Shown here: positions 1 to 7,067 of the stretch, piece by piece
Layout of the letters: the number at the start of each line of letters is the position of its first letter
Numbering within the stretch: position 1 is the stretch's first letter
DNA from: Aphodosoma sp044433285
GTDB lineage: Bacteria > Bacteroidota > Bacteroidia > Bacteroidales > Paludibacteraceae
Assembly (NCBI GenBank): GCA_044433285.1
Contig: JAWXTU010000116.1
Span: forward strand, 1-7,180
DNA length: 7,180 nt
Direction: 5' to 3'
Program-made: the position numbers and the translations under genes
The notes under the pieces: model-generated
Told to the model about the DNA's origin: nothing
The model's database searches: none
Seen by the model: only the letters and a program-made list of their open reading frames with translations

Positions 1-1534
1 CTCTAACGAGAATATCATGTATGTTTCGCAAAGTGGTATCTCAATGGGCACAAAAGATTATTATGTAGAGGAGAGATACAGCGAATTGCGTGAGAAATAT
101 CAAGCGTATATCACAAACCTATTCACACTAGCAGGATATTCAAACGAAGATGCAACTCGCATTTCACAATCAGTATTCAACATCGAAATGACTCTTGCTG
201 AGGCATCTAGTTCAAACGTAGAATTGCGTGATAACTATGCAAATTACAATATGATAGAGATTGCAGATTTCAAAACAAAATATGATGCTATCAATTGGGA
301 TGAGTACGCATCTATAATTGGTTTTGAACTTCCAGCGAAAATCAATGTAGGACAACTCAGACAAATGGAGGCTGTAAACACAATATTAAAAGATGGCGAC
401 TTGCAACAGATCAAAGATTATCTTGCATTTAATGTATTAAACAGCGCAACATCATATCTTAGCGATGAAATTTACACCGCTTCATTTGATTTTTATGCTC
501 GTGAAATGTCGGGTCGCGAAGCACAACAACCACGCTGGAAGCGTGCATTGGCTGTTCCTAACGGCTCACTTGGTGAGGCAGTTGGTGAGATGTATGTTGC
601 AAAATATTTCCCTGCTGAATACAAAACAAAAATGTTGGAACTCGTTGGCAACCTACAAATAGCTCTATCTAAACATATTGCTGACCTAGACTGGATGAGC
701 GACGAGACAAAAGCAAGAGCACAAGAAAAACTGTCTACAATTTACATTAAAGTTGGATATCCTGACTCTTGGAAAGATTACACTACTTTAAATATCGACG
801 CAACTCTACCTTATTGGGAAAACATCAAAGCAATTAGCCGTTGGGGCACTGCTGACAATCTTGCAAACTTAGGCAAAGCAGTAGACCGTGACAAATGGGA
901 GATGACTCCACAAACAGTTAATGCATACTACAACCCAACAACAAATGAAATTTGTTTCCCAGCTGCTATTCTTCAACCTCCATTCTTTAATCCAAATGCT
1001 GATGATGCAGTAAATTACGGTGCAATTGGTGTTGTAATCGGACACGAAATGACTCACGGATTTGACGACCAAGGTTGCCAATTCGATAAAGATGGTAATC
1101 TTAATAATTGGTGGAATGCAGAAGATGCTGCAAGATTTGAAGAAAAGACTCAAGGTCTTGTAGCTCAATTTGATGCTATCGAAGTATTGCCAGGAATAAA
1201 TGCAAACGGAGCATTTACTTTGGGTGAAAACATAGCTGACCAAGGTGGTTTGCGTGTAGCCTATACTGCTTTGCAAGAGGCAAAAGGTGGTGTAGAACCA
1301 GAACTAATTGATGGATTTACAGCAAATCAAAGATTCTACATTGGTTATGCAGCTCTTTGGGCTCAAAACATTAGAGACAAAGAGATTGAGAGATTAACTA
1401 ACACAGATCCTCACTCACTTGGCGAGTTTAGAGTTAATCAAACTCTAAAAAATATCGACACATTCTACGATGCATTCAACATCACAGAGGGCGATATGTT
1501 CCTTGCACCTGAAAAACGCATTGTTATCTGGTAA
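1..1534 (+). CDS. pepO: M13 family zinc endopeptidase (PepO/neprilysin-like), N-terminus cut by the window edge
   Basis: This is a metalloendopeptidase of the neprilysin/PepO family, which cleaves oligopeptides and is usually exported. The frame is open to the left edge (codon phase begins at base 2), so the ATG at base 17 is internal. Bacterial relatives have roughly 670-690 residues, so about 165-180 residues, including any signal peptide or lipoprotein signal, lie outside. Numbered from that ATG, the M13 hallmarks are: substrate-binding NAYYNP at 302-307, the FPAAILQPPFF segment at 314-324, the zinc motif HEMTH at 343-347 (bases 1043-1057), ENIAD at 404-408 supplying the third zinc ligand Glu404 and Asp408, and Arg472 in FRVNQTL, matching the active-site Arg of neprilysin. 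The protein ends in Trp, as M13 proteins normally do. All visible catalytic residues are intact. A 30-base gap to the M20 peptidase suggests co-transcription. Family assignment is firm; export is inferred from the family because the N-terminus is missing. Confidence 0.95.
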   Translation, partial: SNENIMYVSQSGISMGTKDYYVEERYSELREKYQAYITNLFTLAGYSNEDATRISQSVFNIEMTLAEASSSNVELRDNYANYNMIEIADFKTKYDAINWDEYASIIGFELPAKINVGQLRQMEAVNTILKDGDLQQIKDYLAFNVLNSATSYLSDEIYTASFDFYAREMSGREAQQPRWKRALAVPNGSLGEAVGEMYVAKYFPAEYKTKMLELVGNLQIALSKHIADLDWMSDETKARAQEKLSTIYIKVGYPDSWKDYTTLNIDATLPYWENIKAISRWGTADNLANLGKAVDRDKWEMTPQTVNAYYNPTTNEICFPAAILQPPFFNPNADDAVNYGAIGVVIGHEMTHGFDDQGCQFDKDGNLNNWWNAEDAARFEEKTQGLVAQFDAIEVLPGINANGAFTLGENIADQGGLRVAYTALQEAKGGVEPELIDGFTANQRFYIGYAALWAQNIRDKEIERLTNTDPHSLGEFRVNQTLKNIDTFYDAFNITEGDMFLAPEKRIVIW

Positions 1535-1564
1535 AAAAGGGATAAATATTAAATCTTACACACA

Positions 1565-2917
1565 ATGGAAATCAAGAAACACATTGAAGAGAACATGGAC
1601 CGCTACATCAACGAGTGGTCATCATTAATCCGTATCCCATCTATCTCGGCAAAGCCAGAACACAAAGAGGATATGATGCGTTGCGCCAACCGTTGGTGCG
1701 AACTTTTGTTGGCAGCTGGAGCAGATAGCGCAGTGGTAATGCCAACAGAGGGACACCCAATTGTATATGGCGAAAAGATAATAGATGCCTCACTGCCAAC
1801 TATTTTGGTGTATTCACATTATGATGTAATGCCTGCTGAGCCATTTGAATTGTGGAACAGCGAACCATTCGAACCACTTATCAAAGATGGACATTTGTAT
1901 GCTCGTGGTGCAGACGACGACAAAGGACAAGCGATGATACAGGTGAAAGCATTTGAGTATCTACTTAGTCGTGGCGAATTGAAATGCAACGTAAAATTCC
2001 TATTCGAGGGCGAAGAGGAGATCGGATCGCCATCACTAGAAAAATTCTGCAAAGATAACCTTGAGATGTTGAAATGCGATAATATTTTAGTATCTGATAC
2101 TAGTATGATTGCAGCAGATATACCATCAATTACCACTGGACTACGTGGTATTGCATATTGGCAAATTGAGGTAACAGGTCCGAACAGAGATTTACACTCT
2201 GGACACTTTGGCGGAGCGATTGCCAACCCAATCACTACCCTATGCAAAATATTGGCTCAAGTAACTGATGCACAAGGTAAAGTTACAATACCACATTTCT
2301 ATGATGATGTGATTGAGATGACAGCAGAAGAGCGCGAAATGGTGGCATCGATACCATTCGACGAAGAGAGATATAAAAAGGCTATTGATGTGGCTGAAGT
2401 ACAAGGCGAAGAGGGATATAGCACACTAGAGCGCAACAGTTGCCGACCAGCATTTGATATTTGCGGCATTTGGGGTGGATATCAAGGTGAAGGCTCAAAA
2501 ACTGTGTTGCCATCTAAAGCATTTGCCAAAGTATCGTGCCGACTAGTAGCAGCCCAAGATTATCAAAAAATATCTGAAGAGTTTATCGCTTACATCAAAT
2601 CACTTGCACCAAAGAGTGTAAAAGTAGATGTTGTATTTACTCACGGTGGAGATGCATACCTTTGTCCTATTGACATCAAGGCATACAAAGCAGCAGAGAT
2701 AGGGTTTACCAAAGCATTTGGCAAAAAACCAATCGCAGCTCGCAGAGGTGGTTCAATTCCGATTATCTCTACATTTGAGAGAGTTATCGGTGTGAAGACT
2801 ATCTTAATGGGCTTTGGATTAGAGAGCAATGCAATCCACTCACCAAACGAAAATTTCAATCTCGATATTTTCCGCAAAGGGATAGAGGCTGTAGTAGAAT
2901 TCTACAGAAACTATTGA
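1565..2917 (+). CDS. M20 family dinuclear-zinc dipeptidase (carnosinase/CNDP2-like)
   Basis: This is a complete 450-residue metallopeptidase of the M20 family, expected to hydrolyse dipeptides or short peptides in the cytosol; no signal peptide is visible. The active site can be mapped onto human CNDP2: His85 in SHYDV with Asp87 beside it, bridging Asp118 in the RGADDDKG segment, catalytic Glu151 and zinc ligand Glu152 in EGEEEIGS, Asp178 in SDT, and His425 in AIHSPNE. The lid/dimerisation domain (about 195-360) contains DLHSGHFGG, whose His211 matches the CNDP2 residue that reaches into the partner subunit's active site. Length is normal for the family. The ATG at 1565 is preceded by an AT-rich leader without a Shine-Dalgarno sequence, usual for Bacteroidota. 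It follows the M13 gene by 30 bases on the same strand, so the two may act in sequence on peptides. Exact substrate is unknown; related M20 members act on acylated amino acids, so dipeptidase is the best but not the only reading. Confidence 0.93.
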   Translation: MEIKKHIEENMDRYINEWSSLIRIPSISAKPEHKEDMMRCANRWCELLLAAGADSAVVMPTEGHPIVYGEKIIDASLPTILVYSHYDVMPAEPFELWNSEPFEPLIKDGHLYARGADDDKGQAMIQVKAFEYLLSRGELKCNVKFLFEGEEEIGSPSLEKFCKDNLEMLKCDNILVSDTSMIAADIPSITTGLRGIAYWQIEVTGPNRDLHSGHFGGAIANPITTLCKILAQVTDAQGKVTIPHFYDDVIEMTAEEREMVASIPFDEERYKKAIDVAEVQGEEGYSTLERNSCRPAFDICGIWGGYQGEGSKTVLPSKAFAKVSCRLVAAQDYQKISEEFIAYIKSLAPKSVKVDVVFTHGGDAYLCPIDIKAYKAAEIGFTKAFGKKPIAARRGGSIPIISTFERVIGVKTILMGFGLESNAIHSPNENFNLDIFRKGIEAVVEFYRNY

Positions 2918-2935
2918 TTTTACAGAAACTAATCC
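2900..2935 (+). repeat. Imperfect 18-bp tandem duplication across the M20 stop codon
   Basis: The 11-mer TACAGAAACTA occurs at 2903-2913 and again at 2921-2931, exactly 18 bases apart. The first copy encodes the last residues (FYRNY) and the TGA stop lies between the copies. Because the spacing is a multiple of three, the second copy is in frame and would read FYRN and then TAA at 2930-2932. This looks like a short duplication of the gene's end that now sits in the 3' untranslated region. Beside it, CTGTAG (2889-2894) and CTACAG (2902-2907) could form a small hairpin. Confidence 0.7.
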
Positions 2936-2972
2936 ACTACATATCATCCATTGAGAAAGGTATGTAGTGGAT
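2932..2972. terminator. Stem-loop between convergent operons, probable bidirectional terminator
   Basis: ATCCACTACATA (2932-2943) is the exact reverse complement of TATGTAGTGGAT (2961-2972), giving a perfect 12-bp stem with a 17-base loop. It lies 14 bases after the stop of the M20 gene and 83 bases after the end of mrp on the other strand, where a shared terminator would be expected. The flanks are AT-rich (ATTTAAA on the right; TAGTTTCTG when read on the - strand) but neither is a strong T-run, so it could also be an RNA-stabilising 3' hairpin. The structure is seen directly; the terminator role is inferred. Confidence 0.7.
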
Positions 2973-3018
2973 ATTTAAACGGAAAATGCGAACGAGTGGT
3001 AATGTAATGCTAATCTCA

Positions 3019-3038
3019 AACCGTATAATATTGCGGTT
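3019..3038. other. Small hairpin downstream of mrp
   Basis: AACCG (3019-3023) pairs with CGGTT (3034-3038). One G-T wobble and one A-T pair can extend this to seven pairs around a six-base AT loop. It lies 17 bases beyond the mrp stop in the mrp direction, before the larger stem-loop. No T-run follows on the - strand, so it is not a classical terminator and may be chance or part of a composite 3' end. Confidence 0.35.
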
Positions 3039-3055
3039 ACTGTGAATCACTACCT

Positions 3056-4114
3056 CTACACTGCCGCCACTACCCTCTGCGCTAATTCGGCAAATGCTTT
3101 GCCTGTTAGGCTGTTAGGGTCGAATGAGATTGGTGCGCCGGCATCGCCACTCTCGCAGATGCTTTGTACCAATGGGATTTGAGCCAGAAGTGGGATATTT
3201 CGCTCGTCGGCTAGTTGTTTGCAACCGCCATTGCCAAAAATGTAATATTTTTCATCTGGATGCTCGGCAGGGGTGAACCACGCCATATTCTCTACAAGAC
3301 CTAAAATAGGCACATCAATTTTATCTGCTTGGAACATCTGCAACCCTTTGCGTGCATCGGCAAGTGCCACTTGTTGCGGCGTACTCACCACAATTGCACC
3401 AGTAAATTGGAGCGTTTGCACCAGAGTTAAATGTATATCACTTGTGCCTGGAGGTAGGTCAACTACAAAATAATCCAACTCGCCCCAATTGGCATCGTTG
3501 ATGAGTTGTTTAATTGCATTTGTAGCCATCGCACCACGCCAGATAAGCGCATTGTCTGGGTCGACAAAAAAGCCGATAGATAACATTTTTATACCGTATT
3601 GTTCGATTGGTTCTATGATGTGGCGACCATCTTCGGCTAGTGCTGCCATCGGTTTAGCATCCTCTACACTAAACATTTTTGGCATTGAAGGACCAAAAAT
3701 ATCGGCATCAAGCAGACCCACTTTATAACCTAAATTCTTCAGGCTCATAGCCAAATTGGCTGCTACTGTAGATTTACCAACCCCGCCCTTGCCCGACGAA
3801 ACAGCTATAATATTCTTCACACGCTCCATCGAATTTTGCTCTACTTTTGGAGCCACATATGGTGTTTTGACCGAGATGTTACCTACAATCTCCACCCCTT
3901 CGCCAATATAGGTTAATATTGCCTGCTCCGCTGCTTTCACTAATGATTTAGCGAATGGATCGTTTGCTTTTGGTAAGATGATAGAGAATGAAACTTTGTT
4001 GCCATCGATGCGCAAATCATCTTCAATCATCTCTGCCTCTACAAGGTTTTTGCCTGTACCAGGATAGCGCACATGCGCTAGTGCCTCAAAAACTAAATTA
4101 GGATAAATAGTCAT
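3056..4114 (-). CDS. mrp: Mrp/ApbC/NBP35-family P-loop ATPase, iron-sulfur cluster carrier type, without CxxC
   Basis: This is a 352-residue cytosolic ATPase of the Mrp (ApbC) family, whose members help load or carry Fe-S clusters. Residues 1 to about 85 form the MIP18/DUF59-type N-terminal domain. The ParA/MinD-like nucleotide-binding domain follows: deviant Walker A SGKGGVGKST (107-116) with both Lys109 and Lys114, DADIFGPSMP (136-145), and Walker B-like VVDLPPGTSD (217-226). In E. coli Mrp and Salmonella ApbC a CxxC pair follows the ENM-type segment and binds a bridging cluster at the dimer interface. Here ENMAWFTPAE (275-284) leads straight into a Cys-free stretch, and the only cysteines in the protein are Cys298 and Cys320. 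Bacteroidetes Mrp proteins, as I recall them, share this form, so it is probably a lineage variant rather than a defect. The start ATG lies 7 bases after the sppA stop, so the two genes are almost certainly co-transcribed; mrp is last in the operon. Confidence 0.93.
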   Translation of the reverse strand: MTIYPNLVFEALAHVRYPGTGKNLVEAEMIEDDLRIDGNKVSFSIILPKANDPFAKSLVKAAEQAILTYIGEGVEIVGNISVKTPYVAPKVEQNSMERVKNIIAVSSGKGGVGKSTVAANLAMSLKNLGYKVGLLDADIFGPSMPKMFSVEDAKPMAALAEDGRHIIEPIEQYGIKMLSIGFFVDPDNALIWRGAMATNAIKQLINDANWGELDYFVVDLPPGTSDIHLTLVQTLQFTGAIVVSTPQQVALADARKGLQMFQADKIDVPILGLVENMAWFTPAEHPDEKYYIFGNGGCKQLADERNIPLLAQIPLVQSICESGDAGAPISFDPNSLTGKAFAELAQRVVAAV

Positions 4115-4121
4115 TTTATTA

Positions 4122-5870
4122 TTACATTTGAATATAATATGGCATCAAGGCTTGTGCGCCTCGTGCATTTAATAGTCTCATATATTGATCGTAGAGATAA
4201 GCATACTCACCCAACTTGCTTTTGACAGCACGAGTAGACATCTCAAGATTAAATTCCTCCATTAATATGGTGTATATATCTTTTTTTGCAGGATATTCAG
4301 CCACAGAGTAGTTATCATCTAACGAAGCTCTCTCGGCTGCAATAGCAATAGCATCAGCATATCCACCAATTGCATCAACCAAACCGATATTCACTGCATC
4401 GCTACCCATCCATACACGACCCTCTGCAATTGCCTTAATATCATCGATTGGCATTTGGCGACCATCCGCACAGCGAGCAGTAAATTGTTCGTATCCTTGC
4501 TCGATATAATTTTGCAATATCGCCTTTTCGGCTGGTGTCATCGGACGAGTCATATCGCCAAATGTGGCAAGTTCGTGAGTTTTAACACCATCGAAATCTA
4601 CTCCCAATTTATTTGTAACACCTTGAACGTTAGGGAATGTACCAAAGATACCGATTGAACCTGTAAGTGTGGTATTATACGCTAAAATTGTATCGGCAAT
4701 GCAACTCATATAATATCCGCCAGAAGCTGCATAACCAGACATAGAGACAATAAGCGGTTTTTTCTCGCGAAGTTGTTTGGCTGCATACCACATCTGTTCC
4801 GAACCAAATACCGCTCCACCTGGAGAGTTCACACGCAATACCACAGCCTTTACTTTGTCACTTTTGGCTAATTTATTTAATTCTTTTACAATATTTTCTG
4901 ATTTCATTTGACTATCGCTGCCATCATCAATACCACCAGTGGCATAAAGCACAGCTATTTTATTAGATGCATAAGAGTCTGTAGATGGCAAGTTAACCAT
5001 ATCTTGCAACGATACCATTTTTACATCATCACCCAACAGCTCTTTCACCATAGCATCGGCATCTGAACGATATTTGAGGGCATCTACTAATCCAGCATTA
5101 AGTGCTACATCAGAGTAATTTAAGAATCCTCCTCTGTTAACATATTCATCAATTTGCTCAGTTGAAATATTACGAGCCTCAGCAATATCGTCTACAATTT
5201 CTGCCCATATGATATCAGCAATACGCTGCATTTGAAGACGGTTTTCATCGCTCATATCTGTGCGGAAATAAGGTTCGACTGCACTTTTAAATGTACCAAC
5301 TTTAAATATTTGCATCTCCACGCCAAGTTTATCCATCGCACGTTTCATAAACATAGTCTGCATCTGCACACCACTAAGGATAATTGACCCTTGAGGATTG
5401 AGAATGAGCGTATCAGCTACAGTTGCCAACCAATAACTACTTTGCGAATAAGAGTCGCCATAGGCATATACCGGTTTATTTGATTGCTCTTTGAAATTGA
5501 CAATCAACGAACGCAACTCCTCTACCAAAGCAGGCGAACCGCTTAAATATGCACAATCGAGATATAGTGCTTTGATATTTTTATTATCCGCAGCCTTTTT
5601 TAATGACTCGCGCACATCATCTATCGCCACTGAGCTTCCTGACTCATTGATTAAATTACGCAACATCATCAAATCGCTATTCTCTGAACGCTCCACAATT
5701 GTGCCATCTAATTTGAGTTTGAAAACCGACTCTGAAGTGATTTTAGTTACTGGTGTAGATGACATTGAGGCTATACCGATTAATAGTATCAACGAGAAAA
5801 AACCAGAGACTACTGTAAATAGGATTAGGGCAACAAACATTGCACCTACTGTTTTAAAGAAATTTTTCAT
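4122..5870 (-). CDS. sppA: Signal peptide peptidase SppA, 67K type (S49 serine protease)
   Basis: This is a complete 582-residue membrane-anchored serine protease that degrades signal peptides left in the membrane after secretion. One strongly hydrophobic segment (about residues 8-35) after MKNFFK acts as an uncleaved anchor and places the catalytic part in the periplasm. As in E. coli SppA, two S49-type domains are fused and split the Ser/Lys dyad: Lys195 in GTFKSAVEPY in the N-terminal domain, and Ser383 in AASGGYYMS in the C-terminal domain. RVNSPGG (346-352) precedes the serine, and TLTGSIGIFG (401-410) and GRVWMG (484-489) are also conserved features. E. coli uses Lys209 and Ser409 in a 618-residue chain, so size and spacing fit the long type, not the short single-domain type. 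The gene starts 30 bases after the thioesterase stop and ends 7 bases before mrp. I see no promoter of its own. Confidence 0.96.
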   Translation of the reverse strand: MKNFFKTVGAMFVALILFTVVSGFFSLILLIGIASMSSTPVTKITSESVFKLKLDGTIVERSENSDLMMLRNLINESGSSVAIDDVRESLKKAADNKNIKALYLDCAYLSGSPALVEELRSLIVNFKEQSNKPVYAYGDSYSQSSYWLATVADTLILNPQGSIILSGVQMQTMFMKRAMDKLGVEMQIFKVGTFKSAVEPYFRTDMSDENRLQMQRIADIIWAEIVDDIAEARNISTEQIDEYVNRGGFLNYSDVALNAGLVDALKYRSDADAMVKELLGDDVKMVSLQDMVNLPSTDSYASNKIAVLYATGGIDDGSDSQMKSENIVKELNKLAKSDKVKAVVLRVNSPGGAVFGSEQMWYAAKQLREKKPLIVSMSGYAASGGYYMSCIADTILAYNTTLTGSIGIFGTFPNVQGVTNKLGVDFDGVKTHELATFGDMTRPMTPAEKAILQNYIEQGYEQFTARCADGRQMPIDDIKAIAEGRVWMGSDAVNIGLVDAIGGYADAIAIAAERASLDDNYSVAEYPAKKDIYTILMEEFNLEMSTRAVKSKLGEYAYLYDQYMRLLNARGAQALMPYYIQM

Positions 5871-5900
5871 ACTGGTAGATTATTGGGGGATATTTATTAG

Positions 5901-6299
5901 TTATTTATCTGTAAATCTGCTATAAAATTCATCCATCACAGCATTGCGACTTAGTTTACCGTGATCTATGCATACACAATCGAATTTGCCAATATTGCAA
6001 AGTTTGCGGTCGGCAAGTCGATATATTTTTTGTACAAATTGGTATTTAATCCCCTCTTGTTTAAGTGATAGTTCACAAACAAAACTATCGCCCGAGCGTA
6101 ACGGGGTTTTATAAGCCATCTCCACACGAGCCACTACAAAATCAATGACTTCGTCGTGCATTTTGGCAAAACTGATACCATTCTCGATAAGAAATTCGTG
6201 TCTGGTATGTTCGTAATAGTGCTGATAGTTGGCATTGTTTACAATTCCTTGCAAATCGCACTCATAATCACGCACTTTAAATTCTAACTGATATATCAT
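5901..6299 (-). CDS. Hotdog-fold acyl-CoA thioesterase (4HBT/YbgC-like)
   Basis: This is a 132-residue single-domain hotdog protein expected to hydrolyse acyl-CoA or related thioesters in the cytosol; such proteins work as dimers or tetramers. The signature runs from residue 12: YECDLQGIVNNANY, with Asp15 in the position of the catalytic Asp of Pseudomonas 4-hydroxybenzoyl-CoA thioesterase and E. coli YbgC, followed by G18-I-V and Y25. The conserved helix YYEHTRHEFL (28-37) and the strand pattern VARVEMAYKTPLRSGD (56-71) are also family features. Length matches the family (about 130-140). E. coli ybgC sits with tol-pal; no Tol gene is seen here, so I give no symbol. It lies between the O-methyltransferase (49-base gap with a hairpin) and sppA (30-base gap). 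Substrate is unknown; a short- or medium-chain acyl-CoA, or housekeeping release of CoA, is possible. Confidence 0.9.
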   Translation of the reverse strand: MIYQLEFKVRDYECDLQGIVNNANYQHYYEHTRHEFLIENGISFAKMHDEVIDFVVARVEMAYKTPLRSGDSFVCELSLKQEGIKYQFVQKIYRLADRKLCNIGKFDCVCIDHGKLSRNAVMDEFYSRFTDK

Positions 6300-6309
6300 T
6301 TTAATATAA

Positions 6310-6328
6310 GGGGTTTCTAAAACTCCCC
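6310..6328 (-). promoter_or_regulatory. GC-rich hairpin just ahead of the thioesterase start codon
   Basis: GGGG (6310-6313) pairs with CCCC (6325-6328), and TTT (6314-6316) with AAA (6320-6322), around a three-base loop and a two-base bulge. On the transcribed - strand it ends 10 bases before the thioesterase ATG and is followed by TTATATTAAA. It could lower translation of the thioesterase, mark an mRNA processing point, or act as a leaky terminator after the O-methyltransferase. G/C runs are rare in the neighbouring gaps, which makes it stand out, but the stem is short. Confidence 0.4.
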
Positions 6329-6348
6329 CGAAAAAATTAAATTTACAA

Positions 6349-7020
6349 CTATTTTACTTGCACCAAAGTGAGACCGTCGCGCATTGGCAAAATCACCTTC
6401 TCTACCCTGTCATCGGCGGCTACAGTATCATTAAACAACTTGATTGCAATGGTTTGGTAGTCATTCGAGGCTGGCTTATCTATCAACACCTTACCGTCCC
6501 ACAAAGTATTATCTATCAGCATCACCCCACCTTTTCGCATTCGAGGCAAAAGCAGGTCATAATATTGCTGATATACTCTTTTGTCTGCATCGATAAATGC
6601 AAAGTCAAATTCACCTGTAAGGGTTGGTATCACCTCTACTCCATCACCAATATGTAGGGTAATTTTCTCACCATGTGGCGCAGATGATATCTGTTGCAGG
6701 ATAAACGCCTCTTGTTCATCATCTATCTCTATTGTATGCAGCTCTCCATCGTCTGGCAAAGCCTCTGCCATACAGAGGGCAGAATAGCCAGAATAAGTAC
6801 CAATTTCTACAATGCGCTTTGCCCCTGTCATTGCCACTAACATTTTCAACAATCGCCCTTGCAGATGTCCCGACATCATACGAGGGTTAATCATCTGCAA
6901 ATTTGTTTCGCGCACCACAGATTGAAGATATTCTGGTTCGTTTTCCGAATGGGCAAGTATATAATTATCAATTGCTTGATTAGGATCAGCAACAGTTCTT
7001 TCTGCCTGAGTTAATTTCAT
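6349..7020 (-). CDS. Class I SAM-dependent O-methyltransferase (CCoAOMT/Methyltransf_3 family)
   Basis: This is a 223-residue cation-dependent O-methyltransferase that moves a methyl group from S-adenosylmethionine to a hydroxyl, typically of a catechol-like compound. SAM motif I is VEIGTYSGYS (71-80), and the acidic residue binding the ribose is Glu98 in TIEID. Metal ligands by family alignment are Asp144 in FIDADK and Asp170-Asn171 in LIDN; NTLWDGKV (171-178) and the C-terminal RDGLTLV (214-220) are also conserved. I chose the ATG at 7020. The frame can be opened from a GTG at 7041, but that codon is only two bases past the -7 box, before or at the expected transcription start, so the seven extra residues are unlikely. 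As the first gene of the four-gene - strand operon it carries its only visible promoter. The natural substrate of the bacterial enzymes is mostly unknown, and none is suggested by the neighbours. Confidence 0.93.
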   Translation of the reverse strand: MKLTQAERTVADPNQAIDNYILAHSENEPEYLQSVVRETNLQMINPRMMSGHLQGRLLKMLVAMTGAKRIVEIGTYSGYSALCMAEALPDDGELHTIEIDDEQEAFILQQISSAPHGEKITLHIGDGVEVIPTLTGEFDFAFIDADKRVYQQYYDLLLPRMRKGGVMLIDNTLWDGKVLIDKPASNDYQTIAIKLFNDTVAADDRVEKVILPMRDGLTLVQVK

Positions 7021-7043
7021 TATTAAACTATTATTTCGCACCG

Positions 7044-7051
7044 CAAAGGTA
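7044..7051 (-). promoter_or_regulatory. Bacteroidetes-type -7 promoter element (TACCTTTG)
   Basis: On the - strand this reads TACCTTTG, an exact match to the Bacteroidetes sigma-70 (sigma-ABfr) -7 consensus TAnnTTTG. It lies 23 bases before the chosen ATG, giving a leader of about 14-20 nucleotides. No clear -33 TTTG is seen at the usual distance; that place is taken by one arm of an inverted repeat (7068-7075). It should drive the O-methyltransferase and probably the thioesterase, sppA and mrp after it. Confidence 0.75.
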
Positions 7052-7067
7052 CAGAAAATATTTTAGG

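Larger units (their letters stand above)
3056..7051 (-). other. Probable four-gene operon: O-methyltransferase, thioesterase, sppA, mrp
   Basis: All four genes are read leftwards with gaps of 49, 30 and 7 bases, no other TAnnTTTG element was found in those gaps, and a stem-loop suited to termination follows mrp. The sppA-mrp link is the tightest. The hairpin at 6310-6328 might separate the O-methyltransferase from the rest in part. The products do not form an obvious single pathway; co-transcription is inferred from spacing only. Confidence 0.6.

Noticed and set aside
869..1276. Open frame of 135 codons on the - strand inside the M13 gene
   Set aside because: It lies wholly antisense to conserved M13 motifs including HEMTH, and its translation shows no recognisable domain; it is a by-product of the coding frame opposite.
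1819..2247. Open frame of 142 codons on the - strand inside the M20 gene
   Set aside because: It is antisense to the metal-binding motifs of a well-conserved gene and has a low-complexity Ser/Pro/Ile-rich translation with no family resemblance.
2894..2905. Perfect 12-bp palindrome GTAGAATTCTAC
   Set aside because: It lies inside the conserved reading frame of the M20 gene near its end and has no promoter or other context; treated as coincidental.
5491..5925. Open frame of 144 codons on the + strand across the sppA start and thioesterase end
   Set aside because: It is antisense to sppA and runs over a gene boundary; the translation resembles no known family. No + strand promoter element was noticed ahead of it.
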